Assembly (NCBI RefSeq): GCF_004135735.1
Contig: NZ_CP012670.1
Location: 1,426,001-1,490,000 of the forward strand
Length of the DNA stretch: 64,000 nt
Direction: 5' to 3'
From: Sorangium cellulosum
GTDB taxonomy: Bacteria > Myxococcota_A > Polyangia > Polyangiales > Polyangiaceae
The notes under the pieces were generated by a model. That model did no database searches. It was not told the origin of the DNA and saw only the letters and a program-made list of their open reading frames with translations. Numbering within the stretch: position 1 is the first letter of the stretch; each line of letters starts with the position of its first letter. Positions 55,951 to 64,000 of this stretch are shown here, one piece after another. The position numbers and the translations under genes were made by a program.

Positions 55951-56430
55951 TCAGCGCGCGGCGTGGAAGCGCCGGTGCAACTGGCGGACCTCGTCCGCGA
56001 GGCGCTCGACGGGCCCTTCCACGGGCAGCCCCGGAACGATGTCGGGGATCGGCAGGCATCGCACCGGAGGAGCCGGTAGGCCCCACCCGGCGAGCCAGCC
56101 GGCCAGCTGGGCCGAAGAGCTCGCGTACACGATGCGGCCGAGCTGGACCCAGCCATGGGCCGCGGCGCACATGGGACAGTGCTCGGTCGAGGTGAAGACC
56201 GTCGCCGCGGCGCGCTCGTCGGGAGCGAGGTTCGCGGCCGCCCAGCGCGCCAGCGCGAGCTCCGGATGGCTGGTCGGATCGCCGCCGCCCACGCGGTTGT
56301 GATCCTCGGCGAGGACCGTCCCATCCGCCGCGACCAGCACGGAGCCGAACGGCTCGTTGCCGGTCTCCAGCGCCAGCGCCGCGAGCTCGACGCAGCGGCG
56401 CAGGTGTCGCATCTCGGTGTTGCTCGGCAT
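55951..56430 (-). CDS. Cytidine/guanine deaminase-fold nucleoside deaminase
   Basis: A 159-residue zinc deaminase. The zinc motifs are HPELALARWAA near residue 60 (HPE instead of the usual HAE) and HCPMCAAA near 90. GNEPFGSVLVAADGTVLAEDHNRV is typical of guanine deaminase/tRNA-adenosine-deaminase-like proteins; the C-terminal part differs from TadA. ATG 56430 is preceded by AAGGAG. The substrate cannot be told from sequence alone. It probably forms a unit with the DUF421 gene. Confidence 0.88.
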   Translation of the reverse strand: MPSNTEMRHLRRCVELAALALETGNEPFGSVLVAADGTVLAEDHNRVGGGDPTSHPELALARWAAANLAPDERAAATVFTSTEHCPMCAAAHGWVQLGRIVYASSSAQLAGWLAGWGLPAPPVRCLPIPDIVPGLPVEGPVERLADEVRQLHRRFHAAR

Positions 56431-56640
56431 GGTCGTCTCCTTGGGAGGTACGGGAATGCTGCTTCGTTCGCGCTGGCGGGGCCCTCGCAAGAAAGGGACC
56501 GACCAGGAGCCCTCGGTGCTTGCGTGCTCGGCCTTGACCCCGCTCGCCTTCCTCCGCGCCAGCACGGGCGGGTGAAGGCACCCAGGCGCCCCTGGCGTGC
56601 CCGATCGCCGGCGTCCTTGACCGAACGGCACGGAACGCAT

Positions 56641-56656
56641 ATCGTCAATCTACGAT
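56641..56656. promoter_or_regulatory. ArsR operator overlapping the arsR start codon
   Basis: ATCGTCAATCTACGAT is an inverted repeat (ATCGT/ACGAT, 6-nt spacer). Its last two bases are part of the arsR ATG (56655). An almost identical site lies at 57025-57040. Position and symmetry suit a site for the ArsR repressor. Confidence 0.75.
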
Positions 56657-57002
56657 GAAGCCAGCCTCCCAGGCCGCCGGCCCCTGCTGTCCGCCCGCGG
56701 ACGAGCAGGCGGATCTGCGACCCATCGAGGGCGACGAGGCCGACGAGGAGCTCGCCGGCCTCGCGAAGGCCCTCGGGCACCCGGCGCGCGTGAAGATCCT
56801 CCGCATCCTGGCGCGCAAGGACGCGTGCATCTGCGGCGACCTCGTGGACGAGCTGCCGCTCGCCCAGTCCACCGTCTCGCAGCACCTGAAGGTGCTCAAG
56901 GACGCCGGGCTCATCCGGGGCGAGGTCGACGGACCCCGCGTCTGCTACTGCATCGAGCCCCGCGCGCTACGGCGCCTGAAGGCGCTGGTCGGGGGGCTCT
57001 GA
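56655..57002 (+). CDS. arsR: ArsR family arsenic-responsive repressor
   Basis: A 115-residue winged-helix repressor ([27 protein letters not shown]). Cys residues at 11, 12, 58 and 60 ([10 protein letters not shown]) are candidate As(III) ligands; binding would release the DNA. ATG 56655 overlaps the operator and has no Shine-Dalgarno sequence, so the mRNA may be leaderless. It heads the arsR-acr3-arsC-arsM operon. Confidence 0.93.
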   Translation: MKPASQAAGPCCPPADEQADLRPIEGDEADEELAGLAKALGHPARVKILRILARKDACICGDLVDELPLAQSTVSQHLKVLKDAGLIRGEVDGPRVCYCIEPRALRRLKALVGGL

Positions 57003-57024
57003 GGGGGCCTCGCTCGCCCGGGTT

Positions 57025-57040
57025 ATCGTTTATCTACGAT
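57025..57040. promoter_or_regulatory. Second ArsR operator before acr3
   Basis: ATCGTTTATCTACGAT matches the site before arsR at 14 of 16 positions. It lies between the arsR stop and the acr3 start, so acr3-arsC-arsM may have an additional, ArsR-controlled promoter. Confidence 0.75.
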
Positions 57041-57061
57041 ATGCGATTGGATCCAAGGACC

Positions 57062-58180
57062 ATGACCAGAAGGACTGGCGTCGCCGGCAAGCTCTCGTTC
57101 CTCGACCGCTACCTGACGCTCTGGATATTCCTCGCGATGGGGCTCGGCGTCGCGCTCGGCTTCGTCTCGCCGGGGTTCACGGCGGCGCTCGACCGGATGA
57201 GCGTCGGCACGACCTCCATCCCCATCGCGATCGGCCTCATCCTCATGATGTATCCGCCGCTCGCGAAGGTGCGTTACGAGGAGCTGGGGCAGGTCTTCCG
57301 CAACCGGCGCGTGCTGGCCCTCTCCCTCGTCCAGAACTGGGTCATCGGCCCTGTCTTGATGTTCGGGCTCGCCGTCGTCTTCCTGCGCGACAGGCCCGAG
57401 TACATGCTCGGCCTCATCCTGATCGGCCTCGCCCGCTGCATCGCGATGGTCATCGTCTGGAACGACCTCGCGAAGGGGGACACCGAGTACTGCGCGGGGC
57501 TCGTCGCGTTCAACTCGATCTTCCAGGTGCTGTTCTTCTCGGTCTACGCGTACTTCTTCGCGACGCTCCTGCCGACCTGGCTCGGGCTCGAGGGCGCCGT
57601 CGTGAACATCACGATCGGCGAGATCGCCCAGAGCGTCGCGATTTACCTCGGAGTCCCGTTCGCGGCCGGCTTCCTCACGCGCCGCGCCCTCGTCCGCGCG
57701 AGGGGGCGAGACTGGTACGAGCGGCGCTTCCTGCCGCGCATCGGCCCCATCACGCTCGTCTCGCTGCTCTTCACGATCGTGGTGATGTTCTCGCTGAAGG
57801 GCGAGGCCATCGTCGAGCTGCCGCTCGACGTGCTCCGCATCGCCGCCCCGCTGCTCGTCTACTTCGTGGTGATGTTCGCGGTCTCGTTCTTCATGAGCAA
57901 GCGCGTGGGCGCCGGCTACAAGCGGTCCGCGACGCTCTCGTTCACGGCCGCCTCCAACAACTTCGAGCTCGCCATCGCCGTGGCCATCGCGAGCTTCGGC
58001 ATCCACAGCGGGGCCGCCTTCGCCGCGGTGATCGGGCCGCTCGTCGAGGTGCCGGTCCTCATCGGCCTCGTGCACGTCGCGCTGTGGGCGCAGAAGCGCT
58101 TCTTCCCGGACACCCCGCTCGAGGTCGCCGCGCCCGCGTGCGCGACCGAGGGCACCTCACCGTCCGCATCGAAGGGTTGA
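57062..58180 (+). CDS. acr3: Arsenite efflux permease Acr3
   Basis: A 372-residue membrane protein with ten helices. It carries the Acr3 signatures [19 protein letters not shown] (catalytic Cys) and [21 protein letters not shown], with [17 protein letters not shown] near the end. It exports arsenite across the inner membrane. Start ATG 57062 has AAGGA upstream; ATG 57041, directly after the operator, would add seven residues. Confidence 0.95.
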   Translation: MTRRTGVAGKLSFLDRYLTLWIFLAMGLGVALGFVSPGFTAALDRMSVGTTSIPIAIGLILMMYPPLAKVRYEELGQVFRNRRVLALSLVQNWVIGPVLMFGLAVVFLRDRPEYMLGLILIGLARCIAMVIVWNDLAKGDTEYCAGLVAFNSIFQVLFFSVYAYFFATLLPTWLGLEGAVVNITIGEIAQSVAIYLGVPFAAGFLTRRALVRARGRDWYERRFLPRIGPITLVSLLFTIVVMFSLKGEAIVELPLDVLRIAAPLLVYFVVMFAVSFFMSKRVGAGYKRSATLSFTAASNNFELAIAVAIASFGIHSGAAFAAVIGPLVEVPVLIGLVHVALWAQKRFFPDTPLEVAAPACATEGTSPSASKG

Positions 58181-58185
58181 ATCCC

Positions 58186-58626
58186 ATGAGCAACGAGCTC
58201 AAGAGCATCCTTTTCCTTTGCGTCGCGAACTCCGCGCGCAGCCAGATGGCCGAGGGGCTCGGCCGCATGATCTTCGGCGACCGCGTCCCCGTGCAGAGCG
58301 CCGGCAGCGAGCCGTCGGTGGTCAACCCGTACGCGATCGAGGTGATGCGCGAGCTGGGCGTGGACCTCACGACGCACCGCTCGAAGTCGGTGCACACGGT
58401 CGACCCCGCGGCGGTGGGCACGGTCATCACGCTGTGCGCCGAGGAGGTCTGCCCGGTGTTCCTCGGGGAGGCGCGGCGCCTCCACTGGCCGATCCCGGAC
58501 CCCGCGAGCAAGGACCCCTCGATCCCGCGCGAGGAGATGCTCCGGCGCTTCCGCGCGGCGCGCGATACGATCCGCGGCATGCTCGAGCGCTTCGCGCGGG
58601 AGGGTCTCGTGAAATCGCTCCGGTGA
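58186..58626 (+). CDS. arsC: Arsenate reductase ArsC (low-molecular-weight phosphatase fold)
   Basis: A 146-residue protein with the P-loop [16 protein letters not shown] (Cys12-x5-Arg18) of LMW-phosphatase-type arsenate reductases, then SAGSEPS and [10 protein letters not shown] with further Cys residues for the thiol relay. It reduces arsenate to arsenite, which Acr3 exports. It starts 5 bp after the acr3 stop. The frame is open upstream within acr3, but the family starts at ATG 58186. Confidence 0.93.
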   Translation: MSNELKSILFLCVANSARSQMAEGLGRMIFGDRVPVQSAGSEPSVVNPYAIEVMRELGVDLTTHRSKSVHTVDPAAVGTVITLCAEEVCPVFLGEARRLHWPIPDPASKDPSIPREEMLRRFRAARDTIRGMLERFAREGLVKSLR

Positions 58627-58677
58627 CCTGCGTCCATTTCGCGAGGTCCCCGTCTTGATCGGCAGGAGGTTGCCAGG

Positions 58678-59502
58678 ATGAACGAACAGACGAAGGATGA
58701 CGTCCGCGCCGCCGTGCGCGAGGAGTACGGGAACATCGCGCGGTCCACCGGCGGCGCGGGCTGCGCGCCGGGGTGCTGCGGCCCTCGCGCGGAGGCGAGC
58801 CTCAAGCTCGGGTACTCGGCCGACGAGCTCGCGGCGGTCCCGGAGGGCGCGAACATGGGGCTCGGCTGCGGCAACCCGCAGGCGATCGCCGCGCTCAAGG
58901 AGGGGGAGACGGTCCTCGACCTCGGCGCGGGAGGCGGCTTCGACTGCTTCCTCGCGGCGAAGCAGGTGGGCCCCACGGGGCGCGTCATCGGCGTCGACAT
59001 GACGGCCGACATGGTCGCGAAGGCGCGGGCGAACGCGCAGCAGATCGAGGCGAGGAACGTCGAGTTCAGGCTCGGGGAGATCGAGCACCTGCCGGTCGCC
59101 GACGGCGCCGTCGACGTCATCCTGTCCAACTGCGTGATCAACCTGAGCCCCGACAAGGGCGCCGTCTTCCAGGAGGCGTTCCGCGTGCTGAAGCCGGGCG
59201 GTCGACTCGCCATCTCGGACGTGGTGTGCACGAAGCCGCTCCCGGAGGCGCTCGCGAGCGACGTCGCCGCGCTCACCGGCTGCGTGTCGGGCGCCGCCAG
59301 CGTCGAGACCCTCCGCGCGCTCCTCCGCGCGGCGGGGTTCGAGGGCGTCCGGGTCGACGTGAAGGAAGAGAGCCGCGAGTTCATCCGCGACTGGTTGCCC
59401 GGGTCGGGCGTCGAGGACCACGTCGCGTCGGCGACGATCGAGGCGGTGAAGCCGGGCGGGAAGCCGTGCTGTGGACCCGCCTGCTGCGCGCCGGAGGCCT
59501 AG
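58678..59502 (+). CDS. arsM: Arsenite S-adenosylmethionine methyltransferase ArsM
   Basis: A 274-residue class I methyltransferase. The SAM motif is [11 protein letters not shown] (about residues 80-90). Cys near 64 (GLGCGNP), 151 ([12 protein letters not shown]) and 201 (TGCVSG) correspond to the As(III)-binding cysteines of ArsM. It also has Cys clusters near the N-terminus (GCAPGCCGP) and at the C-terminus (CCGPACC). It converts arsenite into methylated, partly volatile forms. A gap of 51 bp separates it from arsC. Confidence 0.94.
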   Translation: MNEQTKDDVRAAVREEYGNIARSTGGAGCAPGCCGPRAEASLKLGYSADELAAVPEGANMGLGCGNPQAIAALKEGETVLDLGAGGGFDCFLAAKQVGPTGRVIGVDMTADMVAKARANAQQIEARNVEFRLGEIEHLPVADGAVDVILSNCVINLSPDKGAVFQEAFRVLKPGGRLAISDVVCTKPLPEALASDVAALTGCVSGAASVETLRALLRAAGFEGVRVDVKEESREFIRDWLPGSGVEDHVASATIEAVKPGGKPCCGPACCAPEA

Positions 59503-59510
59503 GCACGATC

Positions 59511-59543
59511 ACAGCCGGGCTCGCGACGGCGTCGCCCGGCTGT
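59511..59543. terminator. Bidirectional terminator between arsM and xylA
   Basis: ACAGCCGGGC (59511-59520) pairs perfectly with GCCCGGCTGT (59534-59543), loop 13 nt. It lies between two convergent genes, 8 bp after the arsM stop and 19 bp beyond the xylA stop. Confidence 0.7.
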
Positions 59544-59562
59544 CGTCCCGCGGTCGCTCAGC

Positions 59563-60894
59563 TCAGCGAATCCAGCGGTTGACGATGTTCTCGTACAGCT
59601 CCTGCTGACCGCTCGTGAGCTTCACCTCACCGCCGGCGTTGCCGATCTCGGCGAGCTGCTCCAGCGTCAGCTTGCCCTGCTCGAACTCTGCGCCCTTGCC
59701 GCTGTCGAACGACGCGTAACGCGCCTTGCGCATCGACTCGAGCGGCGACTTGCGGAGCAGGTCATCGGCGATGAGGAGCGAGCGAGCGAACACGTCCATC
59801 CCGCCGATGTGTCCGTGGAAGGTGTCGATGAGATCCGTCGAGTTGCGACGGCGCTTGGCGTCGAAGTTGACGCCGCCGCCCTGGAGCCCGCCGCTGCGGA
59901 GCAGGATGAGCATCATCTCCACCGTCTCGTTGATGCTGTAGGGGAACTGATCGGTGTCCCACGCGTTCTGGTAGTCGCCGCGGTTCGCGTCGATGCTGCC
60001 GAGCATGCCGGCGTCCGCGGCCACCTGCATCTCGTGATCCATGGTGTGGCCGGCGAGCGTCGCGTGGTTCGTCTCCAGGTTGAGCTTGAAGTCCTTGTCC
60101 AGGCCGTGCTGGCGCAAGAACCCGATCACGGTCTCGGCGTCGAAGTCGTACTGGTGCTTGGACGGCTCCATCGGCTTCGGCTCGATGAAGAAGGTGCCCT
60201 TGAAGCCGCGCGCGCGCGCGTAGTCGCGGGCCATGATCAAGAAGCGAGCGAAGTGCTCCTTCTCGCGCTTCATGTCCGTGTTCAGCAGGCTCATGTACCC
60301 CTCGCGGCCGCCCCAGAACACGTAGTTCTCACCGTTCAGCGCGATGGTCGCGTCGAGGGCGTCCTTGAGCTGGGCGCCGGCGTAGGCCACCACGGAGAAG
60401 TCCGGGTTCGTGGAGGCGCCGTTCATGTAGCGCGGGTTGGAGAACAGGTTCGCCGTGCCCCACAGCAGCTTGACGCCCGACTGGGCCTGCTTCTGCTTGG
60501 CGTACTCGACGATGCTCTGGAGACGGCGCGACGTCTCGGCGCGGCTCTCGCCCTCTTCCACCAGGTCGATGTCATGGAAGCAGTAGTGCGTCGCGCCCAG
60601 CTTGGTGATGAACTCGAAGCTCGCGTCCATCTTCATGCGAGCGCGGGTGAGCGGGTCCTTGCCCTCGTCCCAGGGGAAGTTGATCGTCCCCGGGCCGAAC
60701 GGATCGTGCCCACGACCGCAGAAGGTGTGCCAGTAACACACGGCAAACTTGAAGTGGTCCTTCATGGGCTTGCCAGCCACGACGCGGTTGGCGTCGTACC
60801 ACTTGAAGGCGAGGGGGTTGTCGGACTCAGGCCCCTCGTAGGGAATCTTGCCAACACCGGGGAAGTACTCTTTGTCTCCAGTTACGACGGTCAT
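59563..60894 (-). CDS. xylA: Xylose isomerase
   Basis: A 443-residue class II xylose isomerase. Conserved elements are [29 protein letters not shown] (catalytic His), [15 protein letters not shown] (metal Glu/Lys), NHATLAGH and GSIDANRGD. It interconverts D-xylose and D-xylulose. No xylulokinase or transporter is adjacent. The operator-like palindrome 175 bp upstream suggests its own regulation. Confidence 0.96.
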   Translation of the reverse strand: MTVVTGDKEYFPGVGKIPYEGPESDNPLAFKWYDANRVVAGKPMKDHFKFAVCYWHTFCGRGHDPFGPGTINFPWDEGKDPLTRARMKMDASFEFITKLGATHYCFHDIDLVEEGESRAETSRRLQSIVEYAKQKQAQSGVKLLWGTANLFSNPRYMNGASTNPDFSVVAYAGAQLKDALDATIALNGENYVFWGGREGYMSLLNTDMKREKEHFARFLIMARDYARARGFKGTFFIEPKPMEPSKHQYDFDAETVIGFLRQHGLDKDFKLNLETNHATLAGHTMDHEMQVAADAGMLGSIDANRGDYQNAWDTDQFPYSINETVEMMLILLRSGGLQGGGVNFDAKRRRNSTDLIDTFHGHIGGMDVFARSLLIADDLLRKSPLESMRKARYASFDSGKGAEFEQGKLTLEQLAEIGNAGGEVKLTSGQQELYENIVNRWIR

Positions 60895-61068
60895 GAGCGA
60901 ATCTCCAGCTCGTGGTTTGCGTGTGCCTTAGTTCGGAGGGCGCCTTCGACAGTGTCCGCGAGGTGAACCCCAGGGGTCAGGCGTCGGGGGCAGGGCGGAG
61001 TCAGCCTCTCCACGTCCATGTTGGGCCTTTGAGGACGTTGAGGTTCTTGTGGCTTCGACTCTCATTAT

Positions 61069-61082
61069 GTAAGACATCTTAC
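61069..61082. promoter_or_regulatory. Palindromic operator-like site upstream of xylA
   Basis: GTAAGA and TCTTAC flank a CA spacer. The area is notably AT-rich for this genome, and on the minus strand CATAAT follows directly and could be a -10 element. A repressor site for xylose control is likely; no regulator gene is adjacent. Confidence 0.6.
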
Positions 61083-61483
61083 TAAGGTGGGCCAGTTGCA
61101 CGCATGGTGGAATTGGCCGGCTAGCAATATCATGTAGACGGGTCGGAGGCTAGGCAGTCAGCCGGTAAGCCGCCGTGGGGCGCGGTGTGCCGCTCGCTGT
61201 ACCTGGCTGCGCCGCGTCGACATCCCCGCATGGACGCTCCGCGCTGCGCCCGACCGCGACTGCCTGCGCTGTCCTCGCTGGACCGCCTCGCTGATTCCGC
61301 TGAGGTGCTCGTGCTGCCGCATCCTTATACAGCGACGTGGTACTTCAGCGCGTGGTGGCGGACTCTCGACGCCGGCGACGCGTGAGCGGGGCCAGGCCCT
61401 GCCCATCCGTCGCCTCGCGAGGCACTCGAGGCAAGCTCTCCCCTGCAGCCTTAGAGGATCTCCTCTGAGGAGGCGCCCTGCGG

Positions 61484-61506
61484 CGCGCGGCCCCGAGGGC
61501 CGCGCG
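61484..61506. terminator. Strong GC hairpin
   Basis: CGCGCGGCCC pairs perfectly with GGGCCGCGCG around a CGA triloop. It lies in gene-free DNA between xylA and the second mrpA; which transcript it serves is unclear. Confidence 0.45.
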
Positions 61507-61686
61507 ATCGACGTCCCCGCGAGGAGCTCCAGGCGAAGGTCTGGGTCGAGCCGATGACCGGGAGCGGGCCGTGGTGCGGCGCCCGTCGAGCCTCCTCGCG
61601 CGCAGCTACGAACGGCTGAACGCGCCCGGCCCTCGCGGGCCCCTGGGCCAGCGCGAGATCGAGGCGTAGGAGGCGAGAGGGCTCGC

Positions 61687-61815
61687 GTGCCGGTGCTCAC
61701 CAGCCCGCCGATCCAGCGATTCGTCGACCCGGAGGACATCGCGGCGCTCGCGGTGTCTCCGACGTCGGGTGCCGCGAGGACGCGCTCCGGCCAGCCCTTC
61801 ACCGTCGGCGGCGCC
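61687..61815 (+). pseudogene. Short-chain dehydrogenase C-terminal remnant
   Basis: The plus strand encodes PIQRFVDPEDIAALAVSPTS and then AARTRSGQPFTVGGAS. This matches the SDR C-terminus (RFVxPEDIAALAVFLAS.AARxISGQxxxVDG). Upstream catalytic and cofactor regions are absent, so it is a gene fragment. Confidence 0.6.
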
Positions 61816-61962
61816 TCGCTGCCGCGGCGCGGGGCCTGGGCGCCCTCGTTCACGGAAGGGGCGTGGGGGTCGGCACAAAGACGCGGCGCACGCGGGGATC
61901 TCGGGCGCGGAGCCGACGCGAAATCTCGCTCTCCGACAACTTTTGCGCCATAGAGGGCGGCA

Positions 61963-64000
61963 ATGGCCGCCATCATCCTGACGACCCTGGCATTGTGCCC
62001 GGTCGCCGCCTGGCTCGGACGGCGACGCGCCCGCTGGGCCCGGCTCCTGGCGCTCTGGCCGCTCGCCGTGACGATCTGGCTCGCGCTCGCCTTCGGCTCG
62101 GTGCTCGACGGCGACATTCGCGTCGAGACGCTCGAGTGGATCCCGCGGCTCGGGCTCTCGCCGTCGTTCCGGCTCGACGGGCTGAGTGGCCTGTTCGCGC
62201 TGCTGATCAGCGGCATCGGGACAGGCATCGTCTTCTACGCGGCGCACTACTTCGACGATCATCCGTACAGCGGGCGATTCCAGGCGACGCTCTTCGCCTT
62301 CATGGCGGCCATGCTCGGGGTCGTCCTGACCGACAACGGGCTCGCGCTCTTCGTCTTTTGGGAGCTCACCGGGTTCACGTCGTACCTGCTCATCGGCTTC
62401 GAGCACGAGAAGCCCGAGGCGCGCCGCGCCGCGCTCCAGGCGCTGATCGTGACGGGCGCCGGCGGGCTCGCGCTCCTCGCCGGCGCGGTCCTCCTCTCGG
62501 ACGCGACCGGGAGCCCGTCGCTCCTCGCCGGCGCGGCGGACCCGGCCCGCCTGCGCGAGCACGCGCTGTATCTCCCCATCGTGCTGTGCTTCCTGCTCGC
62601 CGCGTTCACGAAGTCGGCGCAGTTCCCGTTCCAGTTCTGGCTCCCGAACGCGATGGCCGCGCCGACGCCGGTCAGCGCGTACCTGCACTCGGCGGCGATG
62701 GTGAACGCGGGCGTCTACCTCGTGGCGCGGATGACGCCGGCGCTCGGCGGCACCCCGTGGTGGACCACGCCGATCGTCGTCGTCGCGGGCCTGACGATGC
62801 TCGGCGGCGCCGCGCGCGCGGTGCGCGAGATCGATATGAAGAAGATCCTGGCCTTCACGACCGTCAGCGCGCTCGGCACGATGATGCTCCTCCTCGCGCT
62901 CGGCGCGCCGGCGTGCATCGCCGCGGGCCTCCTCTACCTCGTCTCGCACGCCCTCTACAAAGGCACGCTGTTCCTCGTGACGGGCATCGTCGATCACGAG
63001 GCGGGGACGCGCGACGTGACGAGGCTCTCGGGGCTCGGCCGCGCCATGCCGTTCACGGCCGCGGCGGGGGCGCTCGCGGCCGCCTCCATGGCCGGGCTCC
63101 CGCCCTTCCTCGGCTTCCTCGCCAAGGAGCAGGCGTACACGGCGGTGCTCGATCAGCCGCTGCTCCCCCCCGCGCTCCTCGCCGTGCTCATCGTCACGAG
63201 CGCGCTGCTCGGCGCGGGGGGCCTCCTGGTCGGCTTCGGCCCCTTCTTCACGGGCGCGCGCGGCGCGCCGCCGGGCGTGCACGAGGCGCCGCCCGGGCTC
63301 TGGCTCGCCCCGCTCGTGCTCGGCGCCCTCTCGCTCTCGGGCGTCGCCGGCGCGTGGGTGGGCGGGCCGCTCCGCGCCGCCGCCACGGCGGCCGCGGGCG
63401 CGCCGGTCTCGGTCGAGCCGTCGCTCTGGCACGGCTTCACGCTCCCGCTCCTCGCGAGCGCCGTGACGCTGGCGGCGACGCTGCTCGTCTACCGGCTCCG
63501 CGAGCGGTGGCGGCGCGTGGCCTGGCCCGAGCGCCTCGGGACCGAGCGCCTCTACGACGGCGCGCTCCGGATCCTCGACGCGATCAGCGAGCGCCTGGCG
63601 CCGCCCCTGCAGGACGCCTCGCTCCCGGCCTACGTGCTGAACTTCATCGTGACGACGACCGTGCTCGTCGGCGGGACCCTCGCGCTGACGGTGGGCGGCC
63701 TCGAGCCGCGCGGCCTGCTCGCGCCCCGGATCCACGAGGTGCTCGTCGTCGTGCTCATCGTGGTGGCCGCGCTCTCGGCGGTCCGCGCGAAGACCACGAT
63801 GACCGCCGTGCTCTCGCTCGGCACGGCGGGCTACGGCGTCGCGCTCACCTTCGCGCTGTACGGCGCGCCCGATCTCGCCATGACGCAGTTCGCGGTGGAG
63901 ACGCTGACCGCCGTCATCTTCGTCTACGTGTTCTGGCAGTTCCCGCAGGTCGTCGAGCGGAGCTCCCGGCGCATCCGGGTGCGCGACGGCCTGATCTCGC
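61963..64000 (+). CDS. mrpA: Second Mrp-type Na+/H+ antiporter subunit A (C-terminus outside window)
   Basis: The frame is open from ATG 61963 to the right edge, at least 679 residues. It has the NuoL-like antiporter core (LALFVFWELTGFTSYLLIGFEHEKP, FPFQFWLPNAMAAPTPVSAYLHSAAMVNAGVYLVAR, SHALYKGTLFLVTGIVDHEAG) and reaches a DUF4040 segment (LYGAPDLAMTQFAVETLTAVIF). It differs strongly from the first MrpA (for example KTTMTAVLSLGTAGYGVALTF), so it is a divergent paralogue rather than a recent copy. GAGGGCGG precedes the ATG. The rest of the operon would lie beyond the window. Confidence 0.9.
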   Translation, partial: MAAIILTTLALCPVAAWLGRRRARWARLLALWPLAVTIWLALAFGSVLDGDIRVETLEWIPRLGLSPSFRLDGLSGLFALLISGIGTGIVFYAAHYFDDHPYSGRFQATLFAFMAAMLGVVLTDNGLALFVFWELTGFTSYLLIGFEHEKPEARRAALQALIVTGAGGLALLAGAVLLSDATGSPSLLAGAADPARLREHALYLPIVLCFLLAAFTKSAQFPFQFWLPNAMAAPTPVSAYLHSAAMVNAGVYLVARMTPALGGTPWWTTPIVVVAGLTMLGGAARAVREIDMKKILAFTTVSALGTMMLLLALGAPACIAAGLLYLVSHALYKGTLFLVTGIVDHEAGTRDVTRLSGLGRAMPFTAAAGALAAASMAGLPPFLGFLAKEQAYTAVLDQPLLPPALLAVLIVTSALLGAGGLLVGFGPFFTGARGAPPGVHEAPPGLWLAPLVLGALSLSGVAGAWVGGPLRAAATAAAGAPVSVEPSLWHGFTLPLLASAVTLAATLLVYRLRERWRRVAWPERLGTERLYDGALRILDAISERLAPPLQDASLPAYVLNFIVTTTVLVGGTLALTVGGLEPRGLLAPRIHEVLVVVLIVVAALSAVRAKTTMTAVLSLGTAGYGVALTFALYGAPDLAMTQFAVETLTAVIFVYVFWQFPQVVERSSRRIRVRDGLIS

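Larger units (their letters stand above)
60895..61962. other. About 1.1 kb without intact genes between xylA and the second mrpA
   Basis: The stretch holds the xylA leader with a palindrome (61069-61082), a strong hairpin (61484-61506) and an SDR remnant (61687-61815). A 66-codon plus-strand frame at 61185 (ending WYFSAWWRTLDAGDA) has no recognisable domain. Confidence 0.5.

Overview
The window is a GC-rich (about 70 %) chromosomal segment whose codon use, very long overlapping antisense reading frames and gene content (EttA, a TamB-like protein, Mrp antiporters, lipoproteins, many regulators) fit a myxobacterium of the Polyangiales/Sorangium type. That assignment is an inference: no rRNA or species marker lies in the window.

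Left core (1-8051): a TamB-type outer-membrane biogenesis protein that runs off the left edge, the ribosomal ABC-F ATPase EttA and a MATE-like polysaccharide flippase, all on the minus strand, followed by a plus-strand tRNA-Asn(GTT).

Defence island (about 8.1-36.7 kb): it begins at the 3' end of tRNA-Asn, a common integration site. In order it holds (i) a cluster of three inverted repeats, (ii) a DUF262/HNH nuclease of the GmrSD/BrxU type, (iii) a HEXXH metallopeptidase-like protein and an IetA (AAA+)/IetS (subtilase) pair, bracketed by a 30-bp inverted repeat, (iv) an IS66 transposase remnant and (v) a complete minus-strand type 2 BREX operon: HTH, 234-aa unknown, pglW, AAA ATPase, DUF4276, pglX, pglY, pglZ, brxD, brxHI. 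Every junction in this ten-gene chain overlaps by 1-7 nt, so it should be one translationally coupled unit about 20.7 kb long. The AAA/DUF4276 pair, which looks like a nuclease-type defence module of its own, is embedded between pglW and pglX. The right edge carries three copies of CATCTGGACAT at an exact 21-bp period.

Variable region (36.7-43.4 kb): lineage-specific proteins, a mini-protein resembling a C-terminal sorting tail, a coupled three-gene cassette (exported protein, lipoprotein, cytoplasmic protein), an AraC regulator with a short-chain dehydrogenase, gene remnants (GNAT) and dispersed short repeats.

Right half (43.9-64 kb): a group-2 Mrp Na+/H+ antiporter operon (mrpA-B fusion, C, D, E, F, G), a lone AAA_21 ATPase, a class C beta-lactamase-like lipoprotein, a second AraC regulator, an O-methyltransferase, a YciI-like protein, a DUF421 membrane protein, a cytidine-deaminase-fold enzyme, an arsenic resistance operon (arsR, acr3, arsC, arsM) with two matching operators, convergent xylose isomerase with a palindromic upstream site, and the start of a second, divergent MrpA that runs off the right edge.
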